Made by a program: the position numbers and the translations under genes. Positions 8,259 to 17,280 of a DNA stretch of 64,000 nt are shown piece after piece. The DNA is taken from NCBI GenBank assembly GCA_041391925.1, contig JAWKNA010000003.1, positions 1-64,000 of the forward strand, given 5' to 3'. The notes under the pieces were generated by a model. It saw only the letters and a program-made list of their open reading frames with translations. It did no database searches and was not told the origin of the DNA. The stretch comes from JBPOFM01 sp041391925 (GTDB taxonomy: Bacteria > Bacteroidota > Bacteroidia > Flavobacteriales > Flavobacteriaceae). Position 1 is the first letter of the stretch. Each line of letters starts with the position of its first letter.

Positions 8259-8876
8259 ATGGCAACAGATTTATATATCATCAGTAATATTGAGACTTCT
8301 AAAGATGAGGTTCTCTCCAACAAAGACAACTATCTAATGCGGCTAAAGGCATTGGATTTGTCACATACTTACTATCCAAGTTTAGTTGATGATAGAGAGG
8401 TGTGGTTCAAATCAGAAGGAGATTGGGAGTATGAGCTTCCCACTATTTATGATGATATTACTGATACTTTAATTCCAGATGGTGAAGCAAAAGAAATTAT
8501 CAGTTTTGAGAGTCCATTTGTGTTTAGTATTAGAGTATATCCAGACTGTCTTGAACTCACAACTATTTATAAGTACAGATATCTATATGAAGGAGGAGAT
8601 TATGATGCATTAAATGATTTTAGAAAAAATGTTTATGATATAATTTCAATTTTTGGAGGAACTGAAATCATTTATCTAGCAGATAATGGCTGTGATAAGT
8701 TAAGCAGATATTTAGAATTAGAAGTCTGGGAAGGAGCTTCCTACCAAAGCATAAAAAAAGATATGTTAGATAAAGGATTGAAATTTGTGTCGGATTATAA
8801 AACTTTAAAATTGGATAATCTAACCTACTCCAATATTAACGAGATTGTGTATGATGATTTCAAAGACAAAAGTTAA
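8259..8876 (+). CDS. Hypothetical acidic protein linked to the type IIG enzyme
   Basis: A 205-aa soluble protein, not recognised. It is visibly acidic (many D and E, few R), has no signal peptide or membrane segment, and begins MATDLYIISN. The start lies 3 bp after the stop of the type IIG gene, so translation is coupled and a functional link is likely. Possibilities are a modulator or specificity factor of the enzyme, or an immunity or DNA-mimic protein. None of these is supported by a motif. Confidence 0.6.
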   Translation: MATDLYIISNIETSKDEVLSNKDNYLMRLKALDLSHTYYPSLVDDREVWFKSEGDWEYELPTIYDDITDTLIPDGEAKEIISFESPFVFSIRVYPDCLELTTIYKYRYLYEGGDYDALNDFRKNVYDIISIFGGTEIIYLADNGCDKLSRYLELEVWEGASYQSIKKDMLDKGLKFVSDYKTLKLDNLTYSNINEIVYDDFKDKS

Positions 8877-8917
8877 TGATAAAATATTTAGAAGATATAA
8901 AAAATTCCATCTTCTAT

Positions 8918-9631
8918 TCAACTTAAATTAAGCCAATAATGAGTTATATGCATTATGGATAAGGGCGTTATACGTGAATGAATAGAATTGTACTTGGCTA
9001 TATTCTCCTGGTTAAATTCAATTTCAGGAATTAATAAGTCTCTATTATGCCATATAATTGTAGGATTTGAACTGACCTTTATTTCCTCATTTATCCAAGA
9101 ATTAACTTTGTTAAGCCAAAAAGTGAATCCTTCAGTTTTTACATATGCTAACATTATAGAAGCTGCTTTTTGTCTGCCATGCATTCCTGTTTTAAATCTC
9201 TCAATCCCACCTTGCTTTTTAGAATCTCTATAGCAAACATATTCAGTTTCTTGTCTACTGCTTGAAGATATAGGAGTAGGAAGAATTTTAGCCTCAATAT
9301 AGCATAGAGGTATATGTCTTGGTTTTGTAAATTTTTTCAAAACTCCAATATCACTCCCGCCATTTTTTTCAGGGTCTTTAGTTTGAAATTCGAAATCAAA
9401 AACAGATTTTAAATCAGATAAAAACCTTCTAATTACAGTAGTTATGTCATCTTCTTGTGTGAGTTCACTCCTTTTCAATCCATAGTCATTATCTTGATAT
9501 TCTAAATAAGCTAATTCTATTTCATTAATTGATAAGCATAAATTATCATCTAACAACTTCAATAAAGTTTGATATAGCGGTTCAATTGAAGGAATGTTTT
9601 CTTCCGAAGAGACTATATTAGGAGGAGTCAT
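8918..9631 (-). CDS. PD-(D/E)XK nuclease-like partner of methyltransferase
   Basis: A 237-aa protein. Seen: acidic residues near Glu60-Asp61, then Asp94 in GGSDIGVL and Glu113-Ala-Lys115 in CYIEAKIL, the D...ExK signature of PD-(D/E)XK nucleases. It lies 3 bp downstream of the 1003-aa methyltransferase on the same strand, so the two are co-expressed. Inferred: the restriction subunit of a two-gene restriction-modification system whose large subunit has lost, or never had, a visible nuclease motif. It converges with the type IIG operon, with a 41-bp gap between stops. Confidence 0.7.
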   Translation of the reverse strand: MTPPNIVSSEENIPSIEPLYQTLLKLLDDNLCLSINEIELAYLEYQDNDYGLKRSELTQEDDITTVIRRFLSDLKSVFDFEFQTKDPEKNGGSDIGVLKKFTKPRHIPLCYIEAKILPTPISSSSRQETEYVCYRDSKKQGGIERFKTGMHGRQKAASIMLAYVKTEGFTFWLNKVNSWINEEIKVSSNPTIIWHNRDLLIPEIEFNQENIAKYNSIHSRITPLSIMHITHYWLNLS

Positions 9632-9634
9632 TTT

Positions 9635-12600
9635 TTAATTGTTACTCAAAACATCATTAAACACATCATCAATATCCCTTAAAGCAATTGATTTCAGCCA
9701 ATACCTTAAGTTTTTTGGTTTTATGAAAATAATTGAGTTATTGCCATATATTTTAATAATCCTGTTAATTCTTTTACTATGAGAAACTTGGTTGATTAAA
9801 ATATGTTCCAAATTTTCTTCACTTTTAATTGGAGTTATTAACTTTTCGTGTTTGTCATCAAATGAGAATTTCAGAGCATAATAGTAATCTCCCTCAATTA
9901 TTTTATTTAGTTTTTGACTAAATTCATTTCTTTGATAAACTAGGTTGTATTGATTAGTAAACACTTCAGAGTAGTCAAGTAAATTTTCTAAATCTGCATT
10001 ATCCTTGTTAATTTTTGCCTTTTCTCCTTCATACCAAGAGGGATATATATAATCTAAAACATCATCTCTGATAATCTTTTCATCCTTTGACAAGATTATT
10101 TTATCTGAATCTAGAGGTATAATCCAATTATCTATATCTTGTTTCTGAAAAGGAGTTGTACTACCAAGATAAAACATAGCAGAAGAAGATATCGTTTGTA
10201 AAATATGTGTTCTACTATTTTGATTTATAATATCATAAATTCTTTTTAGTTCTTTTGTCTTTTCTTTTGGTGCACTAATTCCAACTATGGTTTCATTAAA
10301 AGCTGTATCTATTTCTTGAAAAACCATTGCTATCTTATTTTTCTCAATAGCTGTCTTTATATTAATTAAAGGGCTATCATATAAAACAGGTTTTCTTGGT
10401 CTATGGAATTTTTGTGAAGCTAAAAAATTGGTGTATTTAGTTTTTTTAGTGTTAAAATTTTTCCCTAGCAATATCCTCTTCTCTGTTATAAAATCAGCGG
10501 GGTCTTTTTGCGAGGCAATTTGGAACCCTACAGCAAACCTGTCATTTTCAAGTTGAAGAATATTTGAAATATAGTTTTGTAAAGTCGTATAACCAATACT
10601 TGTATCAAACAATTTTTTTATGAGTTGATTTAGCCTATTACCGCCTAATAAATTGCACCTCCATATGTTTTCAGATAATATAGCTTCATTTTTAGTAACC
10701 TCATGAAAATCATAATAGTCAAATTCAAAAAACAATCCATCTTTAGTACTTTTCAAAAGTCTAGAAACTATATGTAAAATATCATAATCTTCAACTTTGT
10801 CTTTAGAATAAAAAACAGCACAAGTTTCAACAGATGTTGGTTTTTTATTCTTAGAAACACTAATTCCTTTTGAGGATTTAAAAAGATAATTTTTTAAAAG
10901 TGTAAAATCAATTATTTGGTAGACATGCAAGTTATTAAATAAAGACTCCTTAAACTCTTTTGAGTTTTTATTATATAGCAGTGACGTTGACTTTTGAATA
11001 AAGCATAAATTTCCCTTTTCTTTCAGCAAAAGATTACTTGCCTCTAGAAACATCAAAGCCAGTTGATTATCAGGAATTTTAACAGAGAACTCAAATTTTG
11101 GACTTAATTTCTCAGAATATGCTTTATATTCTTTTGAACTTAATGAAGTAAATGGAGGGTTTCCTATAATCCAATCAAAATAATTATAATAGTTAGTATA
11201 CTGTTCTTTAACAAGAAAGTCAAAAAAATCTTCATTTGAAATATTTTGATTTAAATCTTCAAACACTTGTACTTTGTCATCAGTCCAATTCCAAAGTTCA
11301 TTATTAGGAACAACCTGACATAAAGCTAATTGAAGGCTAAATTTAGTAAGTTTTACTGCGGTTTTATTTTTATCTACACCAAAGATATTTTGAATAAGTA
11401 TTTGCTTTACATCATTTAGCTTTATCTTCTTTTTATCTAAAATTACCCCTTTGCCTTTTTTAGCAATTCTATATCTCTGAACAAGCCTCTTAAATGCTGA
11501 TGAAATAAAGATACCACTGCCACAACTAACATCAATAAGCTTTATATTGTAATCTGTAGTTGTAAAATTAATTGGTAAGCATTCATCAATTAAAAAATTT
11601 ACTAGAAAACTTGGTGTGTAAACTGTGCCCGAATTCTTTTTTTCGTCTTCATTAATAAACTCTTCATAAAAATTACTAATTAATTCTATCGGAATATGTT
11701 TGAAAGAATAAATTTCCCATATTGATAACTGTTGATTTTCAATTTTCCCATCTAACAACGCTGCTATTTGATAAAATTTATCATCTTCTAAATTATTAAG
11801 TATATTCTTTTCATTTTCAGATAAGAAGAATACATTCCCATTAAAGTGATTTTCTAGACATTCAAATAAATTGTGGAGATTTTTATTTTCAATATTTTCT
11901 TTAAGTGTCAAATATTGTAAACCTTCATTTTTATAGAATTCTTCTGCAAAATTTATTTTTTCTTCTTTTGCATTTTCTTCAAGGTATTTAGCCAAAATAC
12001 ATTTGAACAATAAATCATCACAAAAATCATTTGATATATTATTGGAAACGAGGTTATTTAATTCCGTTCTAATTTTAATTAGTTCTTTCAATAGAACTTC
12101 ATATGCCGACCTATTGTTATGAAAATGAGCAGAAGCTTCTTTACTCTCCCAAAATAAACCAGAATTTAATGATTGAGCAGAAAAGAAACTTTTAAGAGTA
12201 TGAATATCTTTCTGTTTAACTTCCTTTAAAATTGCACCTTGATTAGATATTTTGCTTTTAGAAATCTTTTTAACAGGTATTCTCTCATCATATAAAGAGA
12301 TTTTTTTATCATCAATGACACAAATTGCTGGAACTTGACAACTACTATAAACCTTTTTATGAATTTCCGCTATTTGTTCTTTACTTCTAATGTTATCAGT
12401 ATTATCATAAAAATACACTTGAGGGATACAATATCTATTATCATCATAATATCTAAAATAAACTGCATCTGCTTCTAAAGATTCTGCAAACTCTAAATAA
12501 AAGGAAATTTTGGGATGAATATGGTTTGGAATATTATTTAAAAAAATAATATCATATTGAAAAAATTCAGAATCATCTTTAGCAATAGAAAAATCTAGTT

Positions 12601-12646
12601 TTTCTATTGCTAAAGTAAATAAATCTAATTCTTCAAACAGTTCCAT
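9635..12646 (-). CDS. N6-adenine DNA methyltransferase, 1003 aa (restriction-modification large subunit)
   Basis: Seen: SAM-binding motif DVSCGSGIF near residues 372-382 and catalytic NPPF near 493-496, as in gamma-class adenine methylases. A long C-terminal part probably holds target recognition. The first 350 residues occupy the place where type IIG enzymes carry a nuclease, but I find no clear D...ExK there. The nuclease function may instead be supplied by the 237-aa gene 3 bp downstream. No frameshift or stop interrupts it. Inferred: modification subunit of a second restriction-modification module, unrelated in arrangement to the 5241-8255 enzyme. Confidence 0.82.
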   Translation of the reverse strand: MELFEELDLFTLAIEKLDFSIAKDDSEFFQYDIIFLNNIPNHIHPKISFYLEFAESLEADAVYFRYYDDNRYCIPQVYFYDNTDNIRSKEQIAEIHKKVYSSCQVPAICVIDDKKISLYDERIPVKKISKSKISNQGAILKEVKQKDIHTLKSFFSAQSLNSGLFWESKEASAHFHNNRSAYEVLLKELIKIRTELNNLVSNNISNDFCDDLLFKCILAKYLEENAKEEKINFAEEFYKNEGLQYLTLKENIENKNLHNLFECLENHFNGNVFFLSENEKNILNNLEDDKFYQIAALLDGKIENQQLSIWEIYSFKHIPIELISNFYEEFINEDEKKNSGTVYTPSFLVNFLIDECLPINFTTTDYNIKLIDVSCGSGIFISSAFKRLVQRYRIAKKGKGVILDKKKIKLNDVKQILIQNIFGVDKNKTAVKLTKFSLQLALCQVVPNNELWNWTDDKVQVFEDLNQNISNEDFFDFLVKEQYTNYYNYFDWIIGNPPFTSLSSKEYKAYSEKLSPKFEFSVKIPDNQLALMFLEASNLLLKEKGNLCFIQKSTSLLYNKNSKEFKESLFNNLHVYQIIDFTLLKNYLFKSSKGISVSKNKKPTSVETCAVFYSKDKVEDYDILHIVSRLLKSTKDGLFFEFDYYDFHEVTKNEAILSENIWRCNLLGGNRLNQLIKKLFDTSIGYTTLQNYISNILQLENDRFAVGFQIASQKDPADFITEKRILLGKNFNTKKTKYTNFLASQKFHRPRKPVLYDSPLINIKTAIEKNKIAMVFQEIDTAFNETIVGISAPKEKTKELKRIYDIINQNSRTHILQTISSSAMFYLGSTTPFQKQDIDNWIIPLDSDKIILSKDEKIIRDDVLDYIYPSWYEGEKAKINKDNADLENLLDYSEVFTNQYNLVYQRNEFSQKLNKIIEGDYYYALKFSFDDKHEKLITPIKSEENLEHILINQVSHSKRINRIIKIYGNNSIIFIKPKNLRYWLKSIALRDIDDVFNDVLSNN

Positions 12647-12692
12647 ACTTTACAAAAATAATTTTTTCCATTATACAATAATTAATATTAAA

Positions 12693-12731
12693 AGAAAAAA
12701 AAACCACCCCAAAGAATAAATTGAGGTGGTT
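12693..12731 (-). terminator. Terminator of the DUF3871 operon, element 1
   Basis: Arms aaccacc (12702-12708) and ggtggtt (12725-12731) form a stem. On the minus strand it is followed by a T run (the A tract at 12693-12703). It lies just past the stop at 12736. Confidence 0.75.
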
Positions 12732-12735
12732 ACTA

Positions 12736-13782
12736 TCAACTCAAAAACCAATGGTAATTTGAACTACCATTGAGAGCCATAGCCAAGCCATTTGAAAATT
12801 CAAAGGCATTGACATTTCTATCCAAAAAAGTATCTATATAAGAACTCTTATTGGCTTGTGTAAACAGATTGTAAACACTCCACAAGTTGATATTCCCATC
12901 ATCATTTCTACAAAAGCTTTCATCCTGATAATAGTCTTTTGCCACTGTGGAAATCTGACCATCATTGAGCAATAGCTCTGGCACTTCTAACCTTTCTCTT
13001 TTGGGCAAATAATTGAACAATCTTGCTTTGCCAATTAGCTGTGCAAACTGATGTTCAGTAAGGTTTTGTTGAGCCAATTGCTTCATAGTAGCCAAATGAT
13101 TTTCTGCTTCATAATTTTGCAGAACCTCCATAAGTTTAGACTTCAACCCAATATAATTATCGGCTTTTAAATCCTCTACATATCCATCACTGGAAACACA
13201 CATATTACAGCATACCATATTCTGAAATCCAATAAAGAACTTGAACCTTTCAAAAGTTTTCTTACTGTATAAGTTCTCCTGATTATAGGCTCTAACTCCT
13301 CCAATGGTCAAAGCAATTTCATTGCCGTTTATGGTTTCCGTAATACTTGGAACACGTATTATGAATGCCATTCTTTCATAGTAGATGGTTTTCTCATGTT
13401 CCAAAAGCTCTTTTACAGGTTTATGTATTGCTGTTGGTGTTCTTCCCTTTATCTGATGGCTTACCCTAATTTCTGGCAAATCAAATTGATGATTTGGAAA
13501 CACCTTATTTGCACAATCCTGTGCAATCTCAATAAATTCCTGATGTGCAATTGTCCTTTCATTGTCCTTGCTGAAAACTGGTATGATACAATCATGTTTT
13601 AAATGGTTTAAATCTATCTCTGTTGTATTTGCCTCAATAAAAGGTTTGGGCACAAACAAAGATTTAGGTGCATTGTTCATACTGCTCTCAATTTCCAAGG
13701 TTTGTAAATTACCTTCAGGATAAATTGAGTTGTTATTTTCCATTACTTTTGGCTTATTGTGGTTGACTTTTACTAACTCCAT
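12736..13782 (-). CDS. DUF3871 family protein, element 1
   Basis: A 348-aa protein I recognise as DUF3871, a family found mostly on Bacteroidetes plasmids and islands. The N-terminal 40 residues are variable, and the rest is very close to the copy at 27768-28793 (shared: ISHQIKGRTPTAIHKPVKEL with small changes, GGVRAYNQENLYSKK, MCVSSDGY, FLDRNVNAF). It overlaps the upstream ATPase gene by 29 bp, a conserved arrangement in both elements that implies translational coupling. The biochemical role is unknown. Pairing with a recombination-type ATPase suggests a part in element replication or recombination. No catalytic motif is evident. Confidence 0.85.
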   Translation of the reverse strand: MELVKVNHNKPKVMENNNSIYPEGNLQTLEIESSMNNAPKSLFVPKPFIEANTTEIDLNHLKHDCIIPVFSKDNERTIAHQEFIEIAQDCANKVFPNHQFDLPEIRVSHQIKGRTPTAIHKPVKELLEHEKTIYYERMAFIIRVPSITETINGNEIALTIGGVRAYNQENLYSKKTFERFKFFIGFQNMVCCNMCVSSDGYVEDLKADNYIGLKSKLMEVLQNYEAENHLATMKQLAQQNLTEHQFAQLIGKARLFNYLPKRERLEVPELLLNDGQISTVAKDYYQDESFCRNDDGNINLWSVYNLFTQANKSSYIDTFLDRNVNAFEFSNGLAMALNGSSNYHWFLS

Positions 13783-14626
13783 TGGAATGAATATTTTTAG
13801 GGTTCAACAATGTTTGGTTTGATACAATGGTATCTTTCTGAATCTTGAAATCATACTCTAGTTCTTCACGCCAATTGCTGTAATGGGCATAAAGCTGTCT
13901 CAAGGCTTCCAAGCCCTTGCACTCTTTAATCTTCTCTCTTGCTTCCTGAAGGTCTGCCCCACTATTGCACCAATCCAAGATTTTTCTTCCCGTGGCTGTG
14001 TTGATGGTAAACTCTGGCTTTCCTGTGAAAAGGTTTGTCCTGTCTTTTGATGCAGAAGCAAAATGTTTGATGTCTATGTCAAAGACTATGGTAAATTCGT
14101 AGTCCATGCCATCCCTTTGAATTGCTTTCAATCCAACTTTTTCAGGAACAAATTTGCCATCTTTCTGCTGTAGCACATAATCCTGTTTGGTTCTCATAGT
14201 GGCAATGATGTGGGCTGGAGCTTGTAGTATCTTGTCCACAAAAGCTTTTTGCCTTGGAGTAACCTTGTTCCAGTTAGTAAAACTGTTACCTGGCAATTTG
14301 GAATGAAAATCCAATAGTTCATCCCAAACTTGACTGATGGAGTCCAAAATAATCACTTCCATTTCAGCCCTCAAGCATACATCTATGGCTTGAATGTACT
14401 TTTCAGGTGTGAAAGGTGGTTCCAATGTCAATACATTGTACTGACCTAAATGAGCATAAAGGTCAGCTGACCCATTCTCACTATCCACAATGGCTACTTT
14501 GGTCAAATCCTTGTTGGTCAAACCTTGGGCCAATAATAAGCTCGAATAAGTTTTCCCACTTCCAGCACTTCCTTGAAGAGCCATTTTAATCTTTGCTCTT
14601 TTCCTCTCTGATGTTCTTAATTGCAT
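13754..14626 (-). CDS. RecA-fold AAA_24/Sak4-like ATPase, element 1
   Basis: A 290-aa P-loop ATPase. Seen: Walker A GSAGSGKT near residues 19-26, Walker B-like MEVIILDS near 110-117, and TMRTKQDYV, which is frequent in phage nucleotide-binding ATPases of the AAA_24 class related to the single-strand annealing protein Sak4. It is near-identical in layout to the element 2 copy at 28768-29637. It is followed by DUF3871 with a 29-bp overlap. Inferred role: homologous recombination or strand annealing supporting replication of the excised element. The exact partner is not known. Confidence 0.8.
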   Translation of the reverse strand: MQLRTSERKRAKIKMALQGSAGSGKTYSSLLLAQGLTNKDLTKVAIVDSENGSADLYAHLGQYNVLTLEPPFTPEKYIQAIDVCLRAEMEVIILDSISQVWDELLDFHSKLPGNSFTNWNKVTPRQKAFVDKILQAPAHIIATMRTKQDYVLQQKDGKFVPEKVGLKAIQRDGMDYEFTIVFDIDIKHFASASKDRTNLFTGKPEFTINTATGRKILDWCNSGADLQEAREKIKECKGLEALRQLYAHYSNWREELEYDFKIQKDTIVSNQTLLNPKNIHSNGVSKSQPQ

Positions 14627-14701
14627 ATTTTAAAGTTTTGAAGGTTAATATTAAATTGAATTAATTTTTAAGATGAATCTGAATGGATTCAGTATATAAT
14701 G

Positions 14702-14731
14702 AAAAAGACCCTCAAATGATGAGAGTCTTTT
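14702..14731. terminator. Hairpin between helicase and ATPase genes
   Basis: Stem of aaaagac and ctc on the left (14703-14713) against gag and gtctttt on the right (14721-14731), with one internal mismatch. Flanking A and T tracts suit termination in either direction. Confidence 0.55.
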
Positions 14732-14744
14732 AAAACTGGTTTAG

Positions 14745-14801
14745 AAAAAGTCCTACTTTTTCCTTTTATATATATAATGTTTTGGAAAAATAGGGACTTT
14801 T
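14745..14801. terminator. Long hairpin at the helicase 3' end
   Basis: Left arm 14745-14763 and right arm 14784-14801 pair at about 15 of 18 positions around a TATATATA-rich loop. The right arm covers the helicase stop codon. It closely resembles the hairpin at 2672-2729 in arm and loop sequence, so it looks like a repeated structure of element 1. Confidence 0.5.
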
Positions 14802-17232
14802 ATAGTACTACCTCTGGAAGTGGTTCATATAAAAAATTAGGGGTGTACTTTAAGTCTAATTCTCCAATTTTATAATATAATACTTTTTTTCGATTTTTAC
14901 TTGTTTGCCCAGGCTCATGATTAAAGTAAAACTTAATAGATTCCTTATAAAAAGTATCAAGTAATGTTTTATTTTTTATTGCTGTATTTATTGTGTTTTT
15001 AAATTGAAAAACATCAGAACTAATTAAAAAATCATTATCTAATAGATACTTTAAATCTTCTATAAAATTAAGCTTGTTAAAAATTTCTTCAAACTCAGAA
15101 TTAGGAGTGCGATACAACCCAACAATACCTTTAACTTTAATTCTTGAGTTGTAAATAACATCTATTAATTCATGCCACTTTTTAAAAATTTTTACACAAG
15201 TTGAATCTTTGGTTTCAAGGGTATCTTTAATTTCTTGAAGGTTGTTGCTATAATATACACATGACCTTAAATAAAGCTTCTGTAAATCACTTTTCACATC
15301 CTTTAAATTAGACTCTTCAGACTGTCCTAAAACAAAAGCCAACATCATTAATATGATTTTATTTCTCTCTGTAATTGATAAATTTTTATTATCAATGGTA
15401 AAAATATAATTAGTTGTAATTTCATCAACAATTTTTAACTTCTTATACCCAGAAAAAGAATCAAAAAATTTATACTCTTCAAAAAGACTGTTAAGAGCAT
15501 CTATATCTGCATATGCATAGACCAAGTCTTTCACTTCATTAAACAAATTTTCTCTGTTAAAGTTGATTCTTAATGTTGCCTTTATAGATGTTAACCAACA
15601 GTTCAAAAACTGGTTACTAATACTAGCCCAAAGAATATAAGCTGGTAAATTTCCACCAAAAAACTCTCGGGTTATATACTTTTCTCCTTGATTAAGAATG
15701 AATATCTCTTTAGTAGGATATTCTAATCTGTTTAGCCCATACCTATTAACTTGCTTTAAATTGTTTTTGGCATTTCTGATGTCATAATCTAATTTTTCAT
15801 AAGCATTAGATAAAAGCGTTTTATGACTATTAATTGGTAAATAATCAACTTTTCTATCATTTCCACTTTTATAGTCTTCAAAACAATTATACATTATTTC
15901 ATTTAGGTTGTTTGCATAAGGTAAAGACTTTTGATTTATACCACTAGGATTAGGTAAAAATATATGTATTTCACCTTTTTTCCTTTGTCTTGCTAATGCC
16001 TGAACAATGACATTAGTTCCATTTGTAAATACACCTTTATTATTAACATACTCTACAGACAAATCTTTAGGAAATAAAATTATGAAAGTATGATTTTCCT
16101 TTTCAATATTTATACCAGTACTAAAGTTGGTTCCTATATTAATAATATTCTTTCCGTTACTATATTTCTTATTTGCTCTAGGGTTAAATGCATCAGAATA
16201 ACATCTATTAATCCTATTAGTATGATTTTTTAAAATATCGTTAACCTTTTTAACTTTTGAATTAGGTGTTTTGTTAGGATTAAAGAGTTTTTCAGCTAGG
16301 TCTTTTGAATACACTAGAATATCAAAAGGCTTATTAGATTTTGTAAGTTCGGACACCAAATCAATCAAGTTAGAATCCTGATATAATTTATGGTCAACAT
16401 AAAAATTAAGATGTAAGTTACTTTGTTTTATACGTTTTGGATTTCTATTTGACTCTAGTATGAATATGTCTTTATTAGTAAATTCAGACAAGTATTTGAC
16501 AACCTCTTTTGAAGCTTCATTAAATGTTGCACTAACTACATATGTTTTATGTACTAGTCCGTGATAATTCCATAGGTTATAAACAAATTGCTCTTTAAAA
16601 TTATGAATACTATCATGAATTTCATCAAACAACCAAACTAATTTCTTGTTTGTATTTTGGCAATACTCTCTTACAAAATTGAAATAATCACTCCTTACTT
16701 TTGAAGTAAATAAATTGTCTTCACCTGGATTACCCAAAAGAGCATTTATTGTCATTATATGGATTTTATGATGCCTTAATTTTGAAGAAAAAGGTAGCAT
16801 TGACTCATCATCTGTATAACCCCAATTTTCCTTTTTACTCTTCTCTCCCCTAAGATTCTCTTCATAACTTAACAGGTCAAATATTTTATCTTTATCATAA
16901 TGTTTCTGACAGTCATTAACATATTGCTCAATTAAACTCTTATAAGGAACGGCTATTATTACTAGATAATCAGGATTAGAGGCATATTTTGCAATAACCT
17001 CTATAATAGCTTTTGTTTTTCCTTGACCTACACCTGCATTAATGATAGTCGTATTTTTATTTTCAAGGTCTTTGGTTAAAATTGGTAATAACTTATCACT
17101 TATATAACCATCTTCATTTGGTTCAATAGTTTCATTTATTATTAAATTATACTGGTTTGAATCAAAATCTTCTTGACTAATCTTTTTATACTCAATAGGA
17201 ATTCCTTTAAAGTGAATGTTAGGCGTGCTCAT
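14800..17232 (-). CDS. Superfamily 2 helicase-like protein (candidate replication protein)
   Basis: 810 aa. Seen: Walker A GVGQGKT at residues 67-73, DEIHD near 201 (a DEAD-box variant, motif II), VSATF near 233 (motif III) and QALARQRKKG near 411 (motif VI). Together these define an SF2 helicase core in the first half. The second half has no recognised domain. It occupies the slot between the ATPase and integrase where element 2 carries a polymerase-like gene, so it is probably the element's replication initiation or helicase protein (inference). Transcribed toward the ATPase, with terminator-like hairpins behind it. Confidence 0.75.
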   Translation of the reverse strand: MSTPNIHFKGIPIEYKKISQEDFDSNQYNLIINETIEPNEDGYISDKLLPILTKDLENKNTTIINAGVGQGKTKAIIEVIAKYASNPDYLVIIAVPYKSLIEQYVNDCQKHYDKDKIFDLLSYEENLRGEKSKKENWGYTDDESMLPFSSKLRHHKIHIMTINALLGNPGEDNLFTSKVRSDYFNFVREYCQNTNKKLVWLFDEIHDSIHNFKEQFVYNLWNYHGLVHKTYVVSATFNEASKEVVKYLSEFTNKDIFILESNRNPKRIKQSNLHLNFYVDHKLYQDSNLIDLVSELTKSNKPFDILVYSKDLAEKLFNPNKTPNSKVKKVNDILKNHTNRINRCYSDAFNPRANKKYSNGKNIINIGTNFSTGINIEKENHTFIILFPKDLSVEYVNNKGVFTNGTNVIVQALARQRKKGEIHIFLPNPSGINQKSLPYANNLNEIMYNCFEDYKSGNDRKVDYLPINSHKTLLSNAYEKLDYDIRNAKNNLKQVNRYGLNRLEYPTKEIFILNQGEKYITREFFGGNLPAYILWASISNQFLNCWLTSIKATLRINFNRENLFNEVKDLVYAYADIDALNSLFEEYKFFDSFSGYKKLKIVDEITTNYIFTIDNKNLSITERNKIILMMLAFVLGQSEESNLKDVKSDLQKLYLRSCVYYSNNLQEIKDTLETKDSTCVKIFKKWHELIDVIYNSRIKVKGIVGLYRTPNSEFEEIFNKLNFIEDLKYLLDNDFLISSDVFQFKNTINTAIKNKTLLDTFYKESIKFYFNHEPGQTSKNRKKVLYYKIGELDLKYTPNFLYEPLPEVVL

Positions 17233-17242
17233 GTAGATAATT

Positions 17243-17275
17243 TAACTGTGCCATAAATGTATTACAACACAGTTA
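17243..17275. repeat. Inverted repeat between helicase and integrase
   Basis: Perfect 8-bp arms taactgtg (17243-17250) and cacagtta (17268-17275) with a 17-nt spacer. The right arm lies inside acaacacagtta, a 12-mer also present at 3224-3235. It could be a terminator-like hairpin behind the integrase, or a protein-binding site. Confidence 0.45.
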
Positions 17276-17280
17276 ATAAT

